In this document: one piece after another, positions 21,940-32,820 of the stretch
How the letters are laid out: the number at the start of each line of letters is the position of its first letter
Position numbering within the stretch: position 1 is the stretch's first letter
Assembly: GCA_903632075.3 (NCBI GenBank)
Contig: CAHIKZ030002090.1
Location: 4,462,501-4,526,500, forward strand
Reading direction: 5' to 3'
DNA length: 64,000 nt
From: Acanthosepion pharaonis
Taxonomy: Eukaryota > Mollusca > Cephalopoda > Sepiida > Sepiidae
Made by a program: the position numbers and the translations under genes
Notes under the pieces: generated by a model
Told to the model about the DNA's origin: nothing
The model's input: only the letters and a program-made list of their open reading frames with translations
The model's database searches: none

Positions 21940-22765
21940 TAAGGGTGATCAATCCGAATAGGTCAAAATGATAGCTGAAGTATAAAAGGAAGTCAAGACC
22001 GTCGTTAACTGAGGCAAAGGATGGCTTGTCAATTTGAATGCTTCCAAAACTAAACTTCCCTCTCTGATGCTAACCTCTAGCCAAGTGACTCTTTACGCCT
22101 TCTCGGGCTAACGTTGACATGCAGTTGAAATACTATACTGTATCCATTGCTAGATCAGCTGCTAAGAAAGTTGGTTCACTGTGTCGTGCGAGATAATTTT
22201 TCTCTCCGAAATCTATCTTGCATATCCATAAGTCTACGATTCGTCCATGTTCAGAACATTCCTGCCATATATGATCCAGTGCTCAAGCTTTTTACCTGGA
22301 ACCGATTGATAAGATCCAAAGAAGAATGCAATATTATTGGTCCTAATTTGGCGCCTCGTCATTAGTCAATTGCCCACCGCCATAAGGTTGCCTCTCAATG
22401 CAGTTTTAATAAATACTCTCATGGTAATTTTTTCCGATGAGCTCTTCGCTATGGTACCTAGATTTTTTTAAATATAACCGCAGCACTAGACTGATGTCGA
22501 GATCTCATCCATTTACAGTTCAGCTGGCTAGATGTCACCGAAACTTCCATGCTAAGTTTCCTTTTCCTTTCTCACTTGTGGAATTCCATTCCGGCTCCAT
22601 GATTTCCAGCCAACTTTCATCTGCAAAAATTTAAATGCAATTTCAATCGCAACTTATTGTCCTCCTGATTTCTCTTTTCTTTTTCTACTCATTCATAATG
22701 TTTCTGTTCCTAGTTCATTGCATCTTATTGTGTGACATGGGGGGTGATACTGATTAAAGAGAAAT
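21940..22765 (+). pseudogene. LINE RT thumb to C-terminus (LFYKYF type)
   Basis: Translation across frames gives GKGWLVNLNASKTKLPS (near 22015), then IARSAAKKVGSLCRARxFF, IQRR-like sequence and IGPNLAPRH. It continues with SIAHRHKVAS, NKYSHGNFFR and LWNSIPAP with FPANFHLQKFKC, ending at ggggggtgatac. This is the RT thumb, a short linker and the C-terminal tail of a non-LTR element (Jockey/CR1-like organisation). It has many stops. It supplies the uninterrupted reference for the insertion sites in the neighbouring copy at 20.5-21.5 kb. Confidence 0.75.
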
Positions 22766-22774
22766 ATTAATAAT

Positions 22775-23620
22775 TTACAACTTATGAAATATCCTTGTGA
22801 TCGAAACAAATGAAATTCTGTGGATGGTAAATCCGTCAAGTATAGGCATTAGGAAAAAAAACTCCCCCTCCTCCCAAAGATTATATTTTCTTAGGGTTTG
22901 ATTTACAGTGTTTACTCTCGCATTGTCATGACAGAGTATAACATCTTTTCCGTTTACCAAAAAAGGAGAATTTCAAACTAATGCTTCGTTTACTCAATTA
23001 AATCTTTTTAGCAATAAAAGTTTGAAATGTTGGTCCTTTCATGTTCCAGCATCATGTAATGGGTCACACCTTTCATATTCCAACAGACACAAAGCAAGGA
23101 CTCATATCGATGGACTTCTAATTTTGGTGTTGAAACTAATTTCGCATTTTGGGAAATCTACTGGTCTTTTTTTTTTCTTTTTTTTTTTGCTTCTTGTTGA
23201 CATGCAAAACCCATTTTTCATCACCGATAACAATGCGATACAGTGATATAAGCGCAAATAACGGAAAATTTTGTCAGATTCTCAAGCGAATGCTCGTGCG
23301 GAAGCTAAATTTTCTATTTGTATGTTTTCCAAATTTGTTTCAAATGTCCATGAATTATTAAATATGATGTGTTAAGTCTTTGCGCCAACTCTTTTGTGCT
23401 TCGCATGGATCCATTTCAATAATATTCTTCAAGATTCTTCATTCAGAGTGGGTCTACTTCCAGGACTAGGCTTGTCAAATGTATTACAACTGCATCTTGT
23501 AAAAATTTTTAAACGACAGCTGACACGAACGAGACTTCACTGCAACTATATACGCCGCAGAAATGTTTTTAAACGCCTATCTAGTATTATTATGCTTTCA
23601 GAATGCATAGAGTAATCAAT
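22775..23620 (-). pseudogene. mariner transposase (relic)
   Basis: Read on the minus strand, the N-terminal linker region shows SPGSRPTLNEE and, in another frame, CEAQKSWRKDLTHHI. Then comes RIVIGDEKWVLHVNKKQ (about 23240-23190) with the first catalytic Asp. VILCHDNARVNTVNQTL (about 22935-22890) holds the second. The third acidic position should lie about 34 residues further, but there the frame shifts and a stop falls in the P-Y-T/S-x-D region, so the DD34D triad is broken. A poly-A-like Lys run follows the first Asp motif. Open remnant 22775-22960. Terminal inverted repeats were not located. Confidence 0.8.
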
Positions 23621-23649
23621 GGAAAATATATTAATTTAAAACCTTATTA

Positions 23650-24235
23650 TCCTCCATAGGGTTAAACTCTGTGACACTCTATAATCAACAAATTGTGAGA
23701 TAGAAGAGAAGGATAAATTAAATCTAGACACAGTTTTGTACTAGTCAACCTCGATTGGTTGACTCATAATTCATGATGACGTAATGCGTGATTACTTTCC
23801 GAACAAAGTCATATTAAAACCACGATTACTGCGGGTGGCGGAATGTGCCCAGATCGGCTGTGTTTTAATCACCATCAAAAGCCGCCAACTATGACTTAGA
23901 TAAAAAGTTAACAATAATGTTTGATAGGATAATAGGAAAATCGCAATAACAAAGGGAAATAGTCAATGTCGGCGTTCAACCAGATGAAAAAGAAGAGAAA
24001 ATGTGACCATAAAAACTAGCAGAGACCATTAAAAGGAAAGAATACGACGCATAACGATAGGGTCGAGTGCATTTCACAAAAATAGACTTATAATGAAAAG
24101 CACTACGTCGAAATGCATAAAGTATAACATGTATGTTGATTGTATAACGCCAATCATGGTGTCAGTCAGTTATGTCATTTATGTGCTATGCGTCATACAC
24201 GCATAGACGATCATGCATCTTTCCATAGATGACTG
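23650..24235. other. unassigned sequence
   Basis: No recognisable feature. Confidence 0.45.
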
Positions 24236-24239
24236 ACGA

Positions 24240-24470
24240 GGCAGATTTTTTCCCGCAGTAGTTTTGCCATTTCTTTCTGCGATAGACTAGTTGCCATCCA
24301 AGGCTATAGAACCCGGTCCGTCCTGCTATTTACCCATAGGTGGGAGGGGGAAGAAGAAGAGGATCCATGCCTTTCCCAAGGGTATTAGCACGTAAGTGAA
24401 TGTAACGGATTCGACTGGAATTCAAACTTGGCTCTCCGATTCCTCAGTCATGGTGTACTGGTGTAAGACG
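24240..24470 (-). mobile_element. 5S-SINE family body, headless copy
   Basis: On the minus strand, atcggagagccaagtttgaa and gttacattcacttacgtgc repeat the body that follows the 5S heads at 8.06 and 39.94 kb. Downstream lies a ccttgggaaaggcatggatc block similar to ccgggaaagagagggatcc at 40.12 kb. No 5S-like head is clear here. Ends are approximate. Confidence 0.55.
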
Positions 24471-25169
24471 TGGAAATTAACAAAATTGCTTGAAAAATAA
24501 TGAAACCCACAAAACTCAATGGCAAAAGCAACACTAGAGATAACCCTAAGACGTGGTCAACTTGTATCAGCAAAGCTAAGAAATCTTATAGAAATGATTA
24601 AAGATGAAAGTTACAAAGCAAAAAGAGATGATAACAGATGGAGCATAAACTTGTTTGAAGGATGCCCCATGCATAACAAAGTCAATTGGAAAAGATTATA
24701 CAGAAGACAGAGAGATTAGATAATGGGATTTGCTGGTAAAGCATGACAGAGTATCGTACAGTCACGATAGACATGGAAGGAATTGTGGAAGGCCTTTTTT
24801 CTAGCAATTGACTCGCTGATGATATAGATAAGCAAACCTTACGTACATGAAATCCATCCCATTAGAATATAGACAGGCGCCATTTTACGACGACATATTC
24901 TATAATATCTGCTAGATATTTGTTATTCATTTTTTAACTGTCTTTTAAGATGAAAATATATCTTATCTTATGTCTTTTAGTAATGTGAGGAAAACAAAAC
25001 AAGTGAACTTGAAATCCCGTTCTTTTGCTAGATAAGCTCGATATATTCGAGAAACATATCAGAATAGTCCCGAACTTTACACTGAGAGCCCACCTCCTGC
25101 ATCGCGGTAGAAAATTAATTCAGTAAAAACACAAAAATAGAAAAGTGTGTACGAAAAGGAGATATCTTC
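24471..25169. other. unassigned, possibly LINE-derived
   Basis: No firm motif. The open frame at 24519-24719 is Lys/Arg/Asn-rich without a signature. The region may be the decayed upstream part of the LINE that becomes recognisable at 25.18 kb. Confidence 0.3.
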
Positions 25170-25835
25170 TCATCGAACTTATTCAACTTTCACAGCGGGG
25201 ATTAGAAGTCCTATCAGGATTTATTATTGGGGGATACACTCTTAACAACACAAGACATACAGAAGATACGGTTGATAGCAGACGCATAAAAAAAAATACA
25301 GTAACTCTTATAAAAGTTTGTAAAGGAAGACAAGAATAAAAGAAGAAGCATCAATTATAAAACGAAATGTATCGTTGTCAGTAAGACGAAAAGCCCAAGA
25401 TGTGAACCACGAAATGAAGATGTCAGAATCAAGCAAGTACTCAAGTTGAATTATCTAGAAATATCTGGAAAGTGTTTTAACAAAGGACGGAAAATGTTAC
25501 ACCGAAATCATTTAAACAAATTTAAATATCTAGAAATATCTGGAAAGTGTTTTAACAAAGGACGGAAATATTACAATGAAATCCTTTTAAGCAAATTTAA
25601 AAATCTAGAAATATCTGGAAAGTGTTTTAACAAAGAACGGAAATATTACAATGAAATCCTTTTAAGCAAATTTAAATATCTAGAAATATCTGGAAAGTGT
25701 TTTAACAAAGCTCGGAAAATGTTACACAGAAAACCTTTGAAGCAAATTTAAATATCTAGAAATATCTGAAAAGTGTTTTAACAAAGGACGGAAAATGTTA
25801 CAACGAAATCCGAAGACTAGAAAGATGGAGGAAAA
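25170..25835 (+). pseudogene. LINE RT fragment (RKRQLK type) with internal minisatellite
   Basis: Translation gives RGLEVLSGFIIGGYTLNNTR followed by HTEDTV at about 25195-25285, corresponding to the RT palm with its YADDT box degraded to HTEDT. Further on, KCIVVSKTKSPRCE-like and QVLKLNYLE words (25360-25455) match the region after the catalytic box. The next conserved segment (ESVLTKDGKCYTEI in one frame, about 25469-25510) has been tandemly expanded. The element ends in EIRRLERWRK-like sequence near 25835. Non-functional. Confidence 0.75.
25446..25812 (+). repeat. 75-bp minisatellite grown inside a LINE
   Basis: Five units starting with tatctagaaatatctggaaa at about 75-bp spacing. Because 75 is a multiple of three, the array stays open and encodes a repeat of the form YLEISGKCFNK. 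This is a by-product of the repeat length, not evidence of a protein. The first unit is the ancestral LINE segment, readable in another frame as VLTKDGKCYTEI. Confidence 0.9.
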
Positions 25836-26252
25836 TAATTAATCCCCTAAAAGGTCGTGTAAACGCATTTGAATTTCATGAGGCTGGAAAATGAGAGCTG
25901 GATAGTGCCAGCCTAGATATGAAAGCAATATTGCATCTGATCCGACTCTTTTATAGATAAAGCATGGCAGATGCTTAATGAAGCGACATAAGGCACCGAT
26001 CATTTCTTCAGCCTCTTTAGCGGTGGATATATGAGTTCTACTTGAATTCTCCGTCAAATTGAGTCCTAAAACAACATTATTAACACAAAGATGAGACAAA
26101 TAGTTATTCTGATATAAGACTTTGCTTTTTATGGTCCCTAACAGAGAACTGAATAAGAATGGGGTTTTTAAAAGGTTTACAGGATTAGGAATAGTGTGCA
26201 ATACAAAATTGGGGTTGAAGAAAATTTACAATGCTAAGAAGTTGCTTCTGAC
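25836..26252. other. unassigned sequence before the LTR element
   Basis: No feature recognised. A 120-codon minus-strand frame (25839-26201) has no family signature and no neighbour in the right orientation; I do not call it a gene. Confidence 0.4.
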
Positions 26253-26400
26253 TGCGTAAATGAGAACAGGTTATCTGCCCCTGTGAAACAAACTGGGACA
26301 GAGTTACCTGCTCTTGGCATAGTATATAAAGCGGACCAGTGAACGCGTCCGGGCGCGTTTTATTGATACACTGTATCGGACGTACTCGTCACACTTTACA
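26253..26400 (+). repeat. 5' LTR
   Basis: 148 bp, from tgcgtaaatgag to cacactttaca, matched by 29750-29898. A TATATAAA box lies at 26323-26330 with GC-rich sequence after it, giving a plausible promoter. The end CACTTTACA abuts the primer-binding site directly. Confidence 0.92.
26323..26330 (+). promoter_or_regulatory. LTR TATA box
   Basis: TATATAAA, conserved in the 3' LTR at 29820-29827, about 70 bp before the LTR end. Consistent with an RNA polymerase II start inside the LTR. Confidence 0.65.
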
Positions 26401-26418
26401 TGGCGCTGCGAACAGGAT
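26401..26418 (+). other. primer-binding site
   Basis: tggcgctgcgaacaggat starts at the base after the LTR. It begins with TGG, complementary to the CCA end of a tRNA, as expected for minus-strand DNA priming. The tRNA species was not determined. Confidence 0.75.
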
Positions 26419-26484
26419 TGTTTTGCAAAACATGGAATTTTACCAAACTACAATAGACACCGGGCCGACCCACTGCCAAGCACC

Positions 26485-27560
26485 ATGAGCAAGAATATTT
26501 GAAATTAATGAATCAACTTGTGGAGCTACAGAAGGAAAATATCGAGCTCATAAAAGAAATGATTCGTGGACACACCAACATTCCGCAGGTTATGAAACCA
26601 GAACTACCCTCGATAAGGCTGGATATAATGGAAGGAGAATGGGCTTTGTTTTTGGACGCCTGGACCCGATACAAGGATATGTGCAGATTGGAGGACCCAG
26701 TCGCAGTCCATAACGAATTACGGGCAACGTGTACACCGGAAACAAATCGTCTATTATTTGAGCTGATAGGTCCTACAACGCTCAACTCTGCTTCAGAGGA
26801 GTTTCTATTACAACAGATACGACTTATCACGGTGAAAGGATTACATAAAGAGGTTCACCGGCAAAAGTTCCAGTCCATGACGCAGAACGAGGGTGAGTCA
26901 ATAATACACTATGTAGATTACGTGGCCAAGCGAAATTTTGTGAGTTTAATGTTCAATGCCTAAATGACCAAACTTGCCAGCAAAAGTGGATTATTCGGAA
27001 GATATGGTTGCCGGACAGACGATAGCCGGTCTCGCCAATTTAAACCACCAAAATTAAATATTGGCAGAGGCAGCCTCTCTCGTTACTTTGGACCGGAAGT
27101 TCAATCGTTTCGTTTGCCTCTAGACGACAGACAAGTCTGCACCCCACTTCCACGACTCCACACGCCCTCTTGCATCATTCAACATGCAAAGGTCTGAGCA
27201 GGAACAGCCGCTCCAGGAGACTGAAACACGTTCGACTCTACGACGCAAGAAACCATGCAGCGGATGTGGAAGGATTTCGCACCCTGGAGGTCAATGAACC
27301 GGAAGGATTGTCCGGCGGTCAAAATGAAATGCCAGTTTTGTGGGATAATGGGTCATATAAAGAAAGTATCCCGGAAGCTCGCGGAATCCAAAGCAGAGGC
27401 AACGAGTCGAACGTCAAAAAGCGACGACTCGTTTATGTTTACCAGCGGTACTCCGAGAGATCAATTTACCCGCCGAATCGACAAGCACGGCAGCATGCGG
27501 GTAGTGGACGTGCTCACCTCGAGTGGAATGGAAAACATTTCAAAAGAGCTCTCCAGAGCC
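26485..27560 (+). pseudogene. gag: gag (frameshifted)
   Basis: The capsid-like part is open at 26508-26963. It begins MNQLVELQKENIELIKEM (a coiled-coil-like start) and contains WALFLDAWTRYKDMCRL and LLFELIGPTTL. An ATG at 26485 would read in only after a one-base correction. The frame closes at 26963. Further on, nucleic-acid-binding Cys/His motifs survive in pieces: CSGCGRISH near 27257 in one frame, then RKDCPA and CQFCGIMGHIKKV near 27330 in another, where the last Cys of the second knuckle is Val. Gag would package element RNA in cytoplasmic particles. Stops and at least two frame changes make it inactive. Confidence 0.8.
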
Positions 27561-27639
27561 GCCCCCATTAATAGAGATAGAGATAACCATGACTCACGCG
27601 ACCTTTGGGCACATACCACGGAAACCAATAACCCCACGC

Positions 27640-27813
27640 GCTCACCCCATCCTCGCCTTTGAAGATACCGGGGCACAGACCTGTTCGGCTGGACCTGAGA
27701 TCCAGAAGTTTCTCGGGTATCCAGATGGATATCTAGTATCAACCACCCACCGGATACGAGGCATTACGAATAACCTATTGCACGTCAAAGGTGTATTATT
27801 TTTATGCATATAG
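27640..27813 (+). pseudogene. retroelement aspartic protease
   Basis: An open frame (27523-27813) carries AFEDTGAQTCSAG at about 27655-27690. Its Asp-Thr-Gly is the active-site triplet of retroviral-type proteases, which process Gag and Pol. VSTTHRIRGI and HVKGVLFLCI follow, as expected for the flap and C-terminal strand. It lies in a different frame from the RT downstream, so a frameshift separates them. Confidence 0.75.
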
Positions 27814-28937
27814 GTGGGGACGAAGGAAACACAGCAGGCTATGTACGTCTCAGACAACACAGCTGGTTTCAACCTATCACAAACAGCGTTAAAGGACTTA
27901 GATCTACTACCGTCCAATTTCCCGACATCATTGTCACGGACCAACTCATCAACAATGGCGAAAGAAATAGCCCTGTGTGGATGCCCTCGCAGAGCGCCCG
28001 TCCCGAAAAGCCCAGAAGAATTCCATCCAAGCCAACAGAAACAAGATGCAACAGTGGCTACTGGAATACTTCAAGTCCAGCGCATTTAACATGCCCACAT
28101 CAAGCAATGGAGGGCAAACCATTGGACATCGACTTCATCCCGGGTGCAAAGCCGACGGCAGTTCATACGCCAGTACCTGTCCCACACCATTGGAAGAAGA
28201 AAGTGAAAGAGAGATGTCGCCCTTGGCATAATAGAACCAGTGCCAGTAGGCACTCCGACTACCTGGTGTTCAAGGATGATGGTTGCACCGAAAAAGGACG
28301 GATCCCCAAGTCGCACGGTAGATTTACAAAAATGAACGATGCAACCAGGACGGGAACACACCACGCATCATCCCCATTTGACCAGGTATCCAGGATACCA
28401 GCACACACGAGAAAAACGGTCCTCGATGCGTGGAACGGATACCACAGTCTACCGTTGTCTCCAGCCGTACGAAACGCTACAACATTCATCACCGAGTGGG
28501 GCCGATACAGATATTGCCGGCTCCCTCAAGGATACAACGGATCAGGAGACAGATACACCCGTCGGTTCGATGACATCACTGTGGACATGATCCGGAAAAC
28601 CAGGTGCATAGACGAGAGCCTCCTATGCGACGATTCAATAGAATCCTCGTTCTGGCATACGGTCGAATACATTAGCCACTGCACAGACAAGGGAATTGTA
28701 TTCAACCCTGACAAATTCCATTTTGCTGAAATGGAGGTGGAATTCGCAGGTTTTTTGGTCACCGACGACGGGATCAAACCCACAAAAAGAATGACGGAAG
28801 CTATTCTCCACTTTCCCACAACTGCGTATATTACCGGCATCAGGTCCTGGTTTGGACGCGTGAACCAGGTGTCGTACGCGTTTTCCCAAGCAGACATTAT
28901 GGCCCCCTACCGGGAACTGTTAAAAACAAAAAAATAG
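27804..28937 (+). pseudogene. pol: reverse transcriptase domain of pol
   Basis: The open frame of 377 codons is readable as RT in its C-terminal two thirds. In order it shows RKTVLDAWNGYHSLPL (motif A, catalytic Asp), RLPQG (motif B), then TRCIDESLL (motif C). KGIVFNPDKFHF, EFAGFLVTDDGIKP and IRSWFGRVNQVSYAFSQADIM follow, which define this gypsy-like lineage. Motif C should be x-x-D-D; here the second Asp is Glu, so the enzyme would be impaired even apart from the frameshifts. The start of RT (MVAPKKDG) lies in another frame near 28280. A stop at 28935 separates it from RNase H. Confidence 0.88.
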
Positions 28938-29430
28938 AAAATTTTATTGGGATGAATCACTTGAACGCCTATTCCAACAGTCAAAAAGAGTGATTGTGGA
29001 GAAAATCGAAAAGGGCGTTCGAACATTCGAGAGGAACAGAGCAACGGGTCTGGCAACGGACAATAGCAAAACAGGAATCTCGTACTTCCTATTTCAGAAG
29101 CACTGTAAGTGCCCCGGCGAGTTGAACATGGATTGCGGAGATGGCCATTGGAAGATCATTCTGGCCGGCTCCCGGTTCACCAATGACGCTGAATCACGTT
29201 ACACACCAGTGGAAGGAGAGGCTTTAGCCCTTGTTTATGGACTAGAGTCATACGGGATGTTTGTACTCGGATGCCAGAACTTACTGGTAACAGTGGATCA
29301 CTTACCGCTGGTAAAGATATTCTCTGGAGAATATAAAAAACCTTCGCCTGTTGAACTTTAAGTAGAGATCTATGATGTATACATTCCAGATAAGGCATCG
29401 TCCTGGAAAACTGAATTTAGCACCTGACTG
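28938..29430 (+). pseudogene. pol: RNase H domain of pol
   Basis: Two frames cover an RNase H: LATDNSKTGISYFLFQKHC (first Asp, about 29055-29105), then a Cys-rich insertion. SRYTPVEGEALALVYGLE (catalytic Glu) and VTVDHLPLVKIF (second Asp) follow. The usual final motif appears as APDCASRYP near 29420-29445 in a third frame, where ADALSR-like sequence is typical. RNase H removes the RNA template during reverse transcription. Broken by at least two frame changes. Confidence 0.85.
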
Positions 29431-29735
29431 CGCCTCCCGATATCCTGCAGGTTCCCCACTCCACGCCGGGAATCTCAGGCCCGTGTATGAACTCAGAACC
29501 TCCGACAACGGAACCCAGAATAACCGATGGACATCGGACGAGAGGTCAACATTACGACGCCCGACGGAATGGGAAAAGAAACCGAGGACGTGGATAAAGC
29601 TACTGCGCACCCCGCACCGTCGGTGACCCAGGACCCACGACGGAGCACCAGGCCGTCTCGACCACCCAGACAGTTCTCCCCAAGAATGGGCGGAAAGTCA
29701 CATGGGTTCTGGGACGAGTGAAATAACCACGTCAC
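29431..29735 (+). pseudogene. short pol C-terminal tail, no integrase
   Basis: What follows RNase H is only about 300 bp. Frame 29527-29721 ends with RRSTRPSRPPRQFSPRMGG, a basic, Pro-rich tail of the type found at the very C-terminus of some LTR-element polyproteins. No HHCC zinc finger and no D,D-35-E core is present on any frame. Either this family lacks an integrase or the integrase was deleted from this copy with the extreme C-terminus kept. Confidence 0.6.
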
Positions 29736-29749
29736 AGGGGGTGGTGGCA
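29736..29749 (+). other. polypurine tract
   Basis: agggggtggtggca immediately precedes the 3' LTR. It is purine-rich with two T, in the position where plus-strand DNA synthesis is primed. Confidence 0.65.
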
Positions 29750-29898
29750 TGTGTAGATGAGAACAGAGTTATCTGCCCCTGCGAAACAAGCTGGGATAGA
29801 GTTACCTGCCCTTGGCATAGTATATAAAGCGGACCGGTGAACACGGCCGTGCGCGTTTTACTGACATACAGTATCGGACGTACTCGTCACACTTTACA
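29750..29898 (+). repeat. 3' LTR
   Basis: 149 bp from tgtgtagatgag to cacactttaca; partner of 26253-26400, with about 15 differences counted by eye and the TATA box conserved. Confidence 0.92.
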
Positions 29899-29903
29899 CT
29901 AAC

Positions 29904-30383
29904 ATAAAGCTGAGTCATAATATATTTATATAAACAACGTTACTTCCCACAATCTAAGCTCTTGTTCTTAAATTGGCAAAATTCAAATAACCTTTAAAAA
30001 AAACTATTTATCGCGGTTAGCTTCGTACGTGTACAAAATCACTAACAACAGACGTAAGTTTTCGTATTGGCCAATCACAATCACCCTTTTTCATCCGAAG
30101 AACTTTCTTCGACTATATTTCAACAGAAGAACCTCTTTTGCGCATAAAAAGGCTTTCCCCTCATTAGATGAATATAAGGATCGTTTAACGCTTTTCAGTT
30201 AGATGAGGCCTTTGTAAAACGAATAGGAAGATCTTTAAAAGTGTGAATCCGAGTAGGCTTATCGCAAACGACTTGACCAAAAGAAACTGCTAAAATAATA
30301 GAGTACCAATAAAATAATATAATACCAAACGAGGCCCATTACCTAACACGGCAAGAAAACAATGTGAAATTTTTTTTTTCTGG
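29904..30383. other. unassigned sequence
   Basis: No feature recognised. Confidence 0.45.
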
Positions 30384-31057
30384 CTGAAGAGGCCTGTTAC
30401 ACAGACGTGACCAAATCAAAGCTTAACAATTCTATTGCATCTGAAGAGTTCTATAGAATAGTTCGTGATCAAAACAATATTTTACCATACATTTGTACCT
30501 GAACATGCCTATTTCACGTACATGTCCAAATCAAAGCTTTCACATACTTTTGTGGCTCAAGAGGCCTATTGTGCAGCACGTAACCAAAACAAAGCTTTAA
30601 TATAGATGTTATGTCTGAAGAGGCCTATTGCGCATTACGTCACAAAATCACAGACATTTGGAGCCTGAAGAGACCCATTTCGCAGTACGTGACCAAATCA
30701 CAGCATTAACATATATTTTGTGCCTGAAGAGGCCTTTTGCGCAGTACGTGACAAAATCAAAGATTTAACATACATTTTATGTCTGAAGAGGCCTATTGCG
30801 CAGTACGTGACCAAATCACAGCTTTAACATATATTTTGAGCCTGAAGACGCCTATTGCTCAGTATGTGAACAAATCACAGCATTAACATACATTCTGTGT
30901 CTGAAGAGGCCTATTGCCCAGTACGGGACCAAATCACAGCTTTAATATACATTTTATGCCCGAAGAGGTCTATTGCGCATTACGTGACCAAATCACAGCT
31001 TTAACATACATTTTATGCCTGAAGAGGCCTATTGCATAGTATATGATCAAAACGACG
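30384..31057 (+). repeat. 59-bp minisatellite, about 12 units
   Basis: Units starting ctgaagaggcctattgcgca and containing tacgtgaccaaatcacagc recur at exactly 59-bp spacing from about 30665 to 31019. Older, more diverged units extend left to 30384. A stray half-unit (cttgaagaggtatatcgcgc) lies near 31645. Confidence 0.93.
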
Positions 31058-32419
31058 AGGTCATTAAAACACTACGCGACTCCATTTTACTGTTATTTAT
31101 TCGATATATGACCAAAGGAACTGTCAAGTTAGACGATTACTAAATATGGATTGTGTAATGTTGTATATAGAGTGTTCATAAAGAACATATTGTTAGTATA
31201 TATATGATAAGTAACAGCTGATAAAGTGTTCAAGATTGTAGTGAGCGTGACAGCAGACTCACAGGAACATATTCCACAATGCAACAGTTCTTGGGAAACC
31301 TAAGTGGAACTTACTTGTTACCAATGGAATACGAAGGAAATGCCGATGAGTCGACTTAGTGTACGTGACTTGGCGGGTTCTAGTTGGGAACGTCTAGTCT
31401 GGCCTGGTGGAGCCAAGGAATGTAGTTCGCCCGAACATCCGGCATGAGAATAGCGATAGAGTTGGAAAGGGGTTTTGAGCTTGAACACAAGGCCACACAG
31501 AAAACTTTGGTCTTTATCAACGTGTGAAAAGCCAGGATTTTCCAGATCCAGCGCAGATGTGGCAGCAACACTCCATTTTTGATCTGATCTGTCTCTTTTA
31601 AAGACAGATCATCCAAAGCAAAACATTTAACATGCATTTTTGCTTGAAGAGGTATATCGCGCACAACGTGAGCAGAAACTTTTCATACAATGATGAGTAT
31701 TGCTGATTAATTGTCACTGCACTTAAGATAAACTTAAATACTCCAAGTTGTATTTTTCATTAAAAAAAAAAATCTAAATTATTCCTTGGAGAAATAATTA
31801 AAATTAACTATTTTAATATTATTTGTATTTTTGACATTTAAAAAAAAATCCCAGATATAGCTTCAGGCAATTTGTTTTGGCAACTCGATACAAAATGGTC
31901 CCCGCTACTTGCACCGAACAAATTTGCTGACAGCTATTTCTGAATCGGCAACTTCGTGTCAAAGACTAAATAAAGACCTAGCCTATTTCACGTGACAAGA
32001 TGAATGATAAGTTGGAGAGCGGGCCTTTTATAATAAGCCTGTTCTGCACCAGTTAACTTGAAGGCTTACAGCAGATCGAATGAAGCCAGTGTACAAACGC
32101 GTCTTATTATGTCTTAACACGCAACCGTCATTTCCTTCATGCACGCGTGAAACCGAGTCGGCGTTTATACAGAAGATGAGAGACAAAGATAGGAAGGCTA
32201 TTCTTTACAAGTATGCAAATAAACCAGTTTTGAAAATGATACACGTTACTGTAGAGTGGGAGGCCCGACCTAAACATAATCGTCTTGCAGATCCATTTGC
32301 AAGTGTCGTGAGTTTCACCCGCACCTATTCAAGTAGTTTTTGTACCAAATGAAGCTAACTTTGGTAAATAATTATAATAAAGTTCCACGACTATAACCTT
32401 GTGTCAGATTAAGCTAAGC
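31058..32419. other. unassigned sequence with two unrecognised frames
   Basis: Minus-strand frame 31380-31664 (94 codons) begins inside a stray minisatellite half-unit, and plus-strand frame 32080-32352 (90 codons) is Lys/Arg-rich. Neither shows a family motif, signal peptide or neighbouring exon. I do not call either a gene. Confidence 0.4.
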
Positions 32420-32820
32420 TAAGAGAATAAGTCTAGGGGTGGGACACTTGTTATAGTTGGAGGATTATCGAACTAGGCTCGGATAACAATCGCCTTGTGT
32501 CAGACTAATCAAAGCGTCGGGTTCATGATTACATCCATTGCATCCTTTTGCAGAGGGGTACCTTTCCTCCAAATAGGGTTACCTTTTGAGAATAAGTACT
32601 GGAGTAGGACACTTGCTATAGTGGGAGGATTATCGAACTAGCCTCGGATAACAATTCGCATAACAACTGGGTGCTCCGCTAAAATTACTTTGTGTTAGAC
32701 TAACCAAATCTTTAAAAAAATTACAATGTTCAAAGCGTCGGGTTCATGATTACATCCATTGCATCCTTTTGCAAAGGGGTACCTTTCCCCCAAATAGGGT
32801 TACCTTTTGATTGAACGGAA
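32420..32820 (+). repeat. tandem duplication
   Basis: Two blocks, gaggattatcgaacta through aataacaatcgcc.. and aagcgtcgggttcatgatta through ccaaatagggttacc, occur twice (about 32460-32590 and 32625-32815). The second copy carries an extra stretch between them. Confidence 0.85.

Larger units (their letters stand above)
26253..29898 (+). mobile_element. complete, decayed LTR retrotransposon (Ty3/Gypsy-like, no integrase)
   Basis: A 3646-bp element bounded by 148/149-bp LTRs that start TG and end CA. It is flanked by a 5-bp target duplication with one mismatch (ctgac at 26248-26252, ctaac at 29899-29903). Inside are a primer-binding site, gag, protease, reverse transcriptase and RNase H, and a polypurine tract, in Ty3/Gypsy order. 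After RNase H only about 300 bp remain before the 3' LTR, too little for an integrase. The LTRs differ at roughly 15 positions by eye, so the copy is old. Similar gypsy-like polyproteins containing IRSWFGxVNQVxYAFS are common in marine invertebrates. Confidence 0.9.

Noticed and set aside
22775..23620. Active mariner transposon
   Set aside because: Stops throughout, third catalytic acidic position lost in a frameshift, and no inverted repeats located.
25446..25751. Repeat protein with a YLEISGKCFNK unit
   Set aside because: A 75-bp minisatellite derived from a LINE; the original coding frame is a different one.
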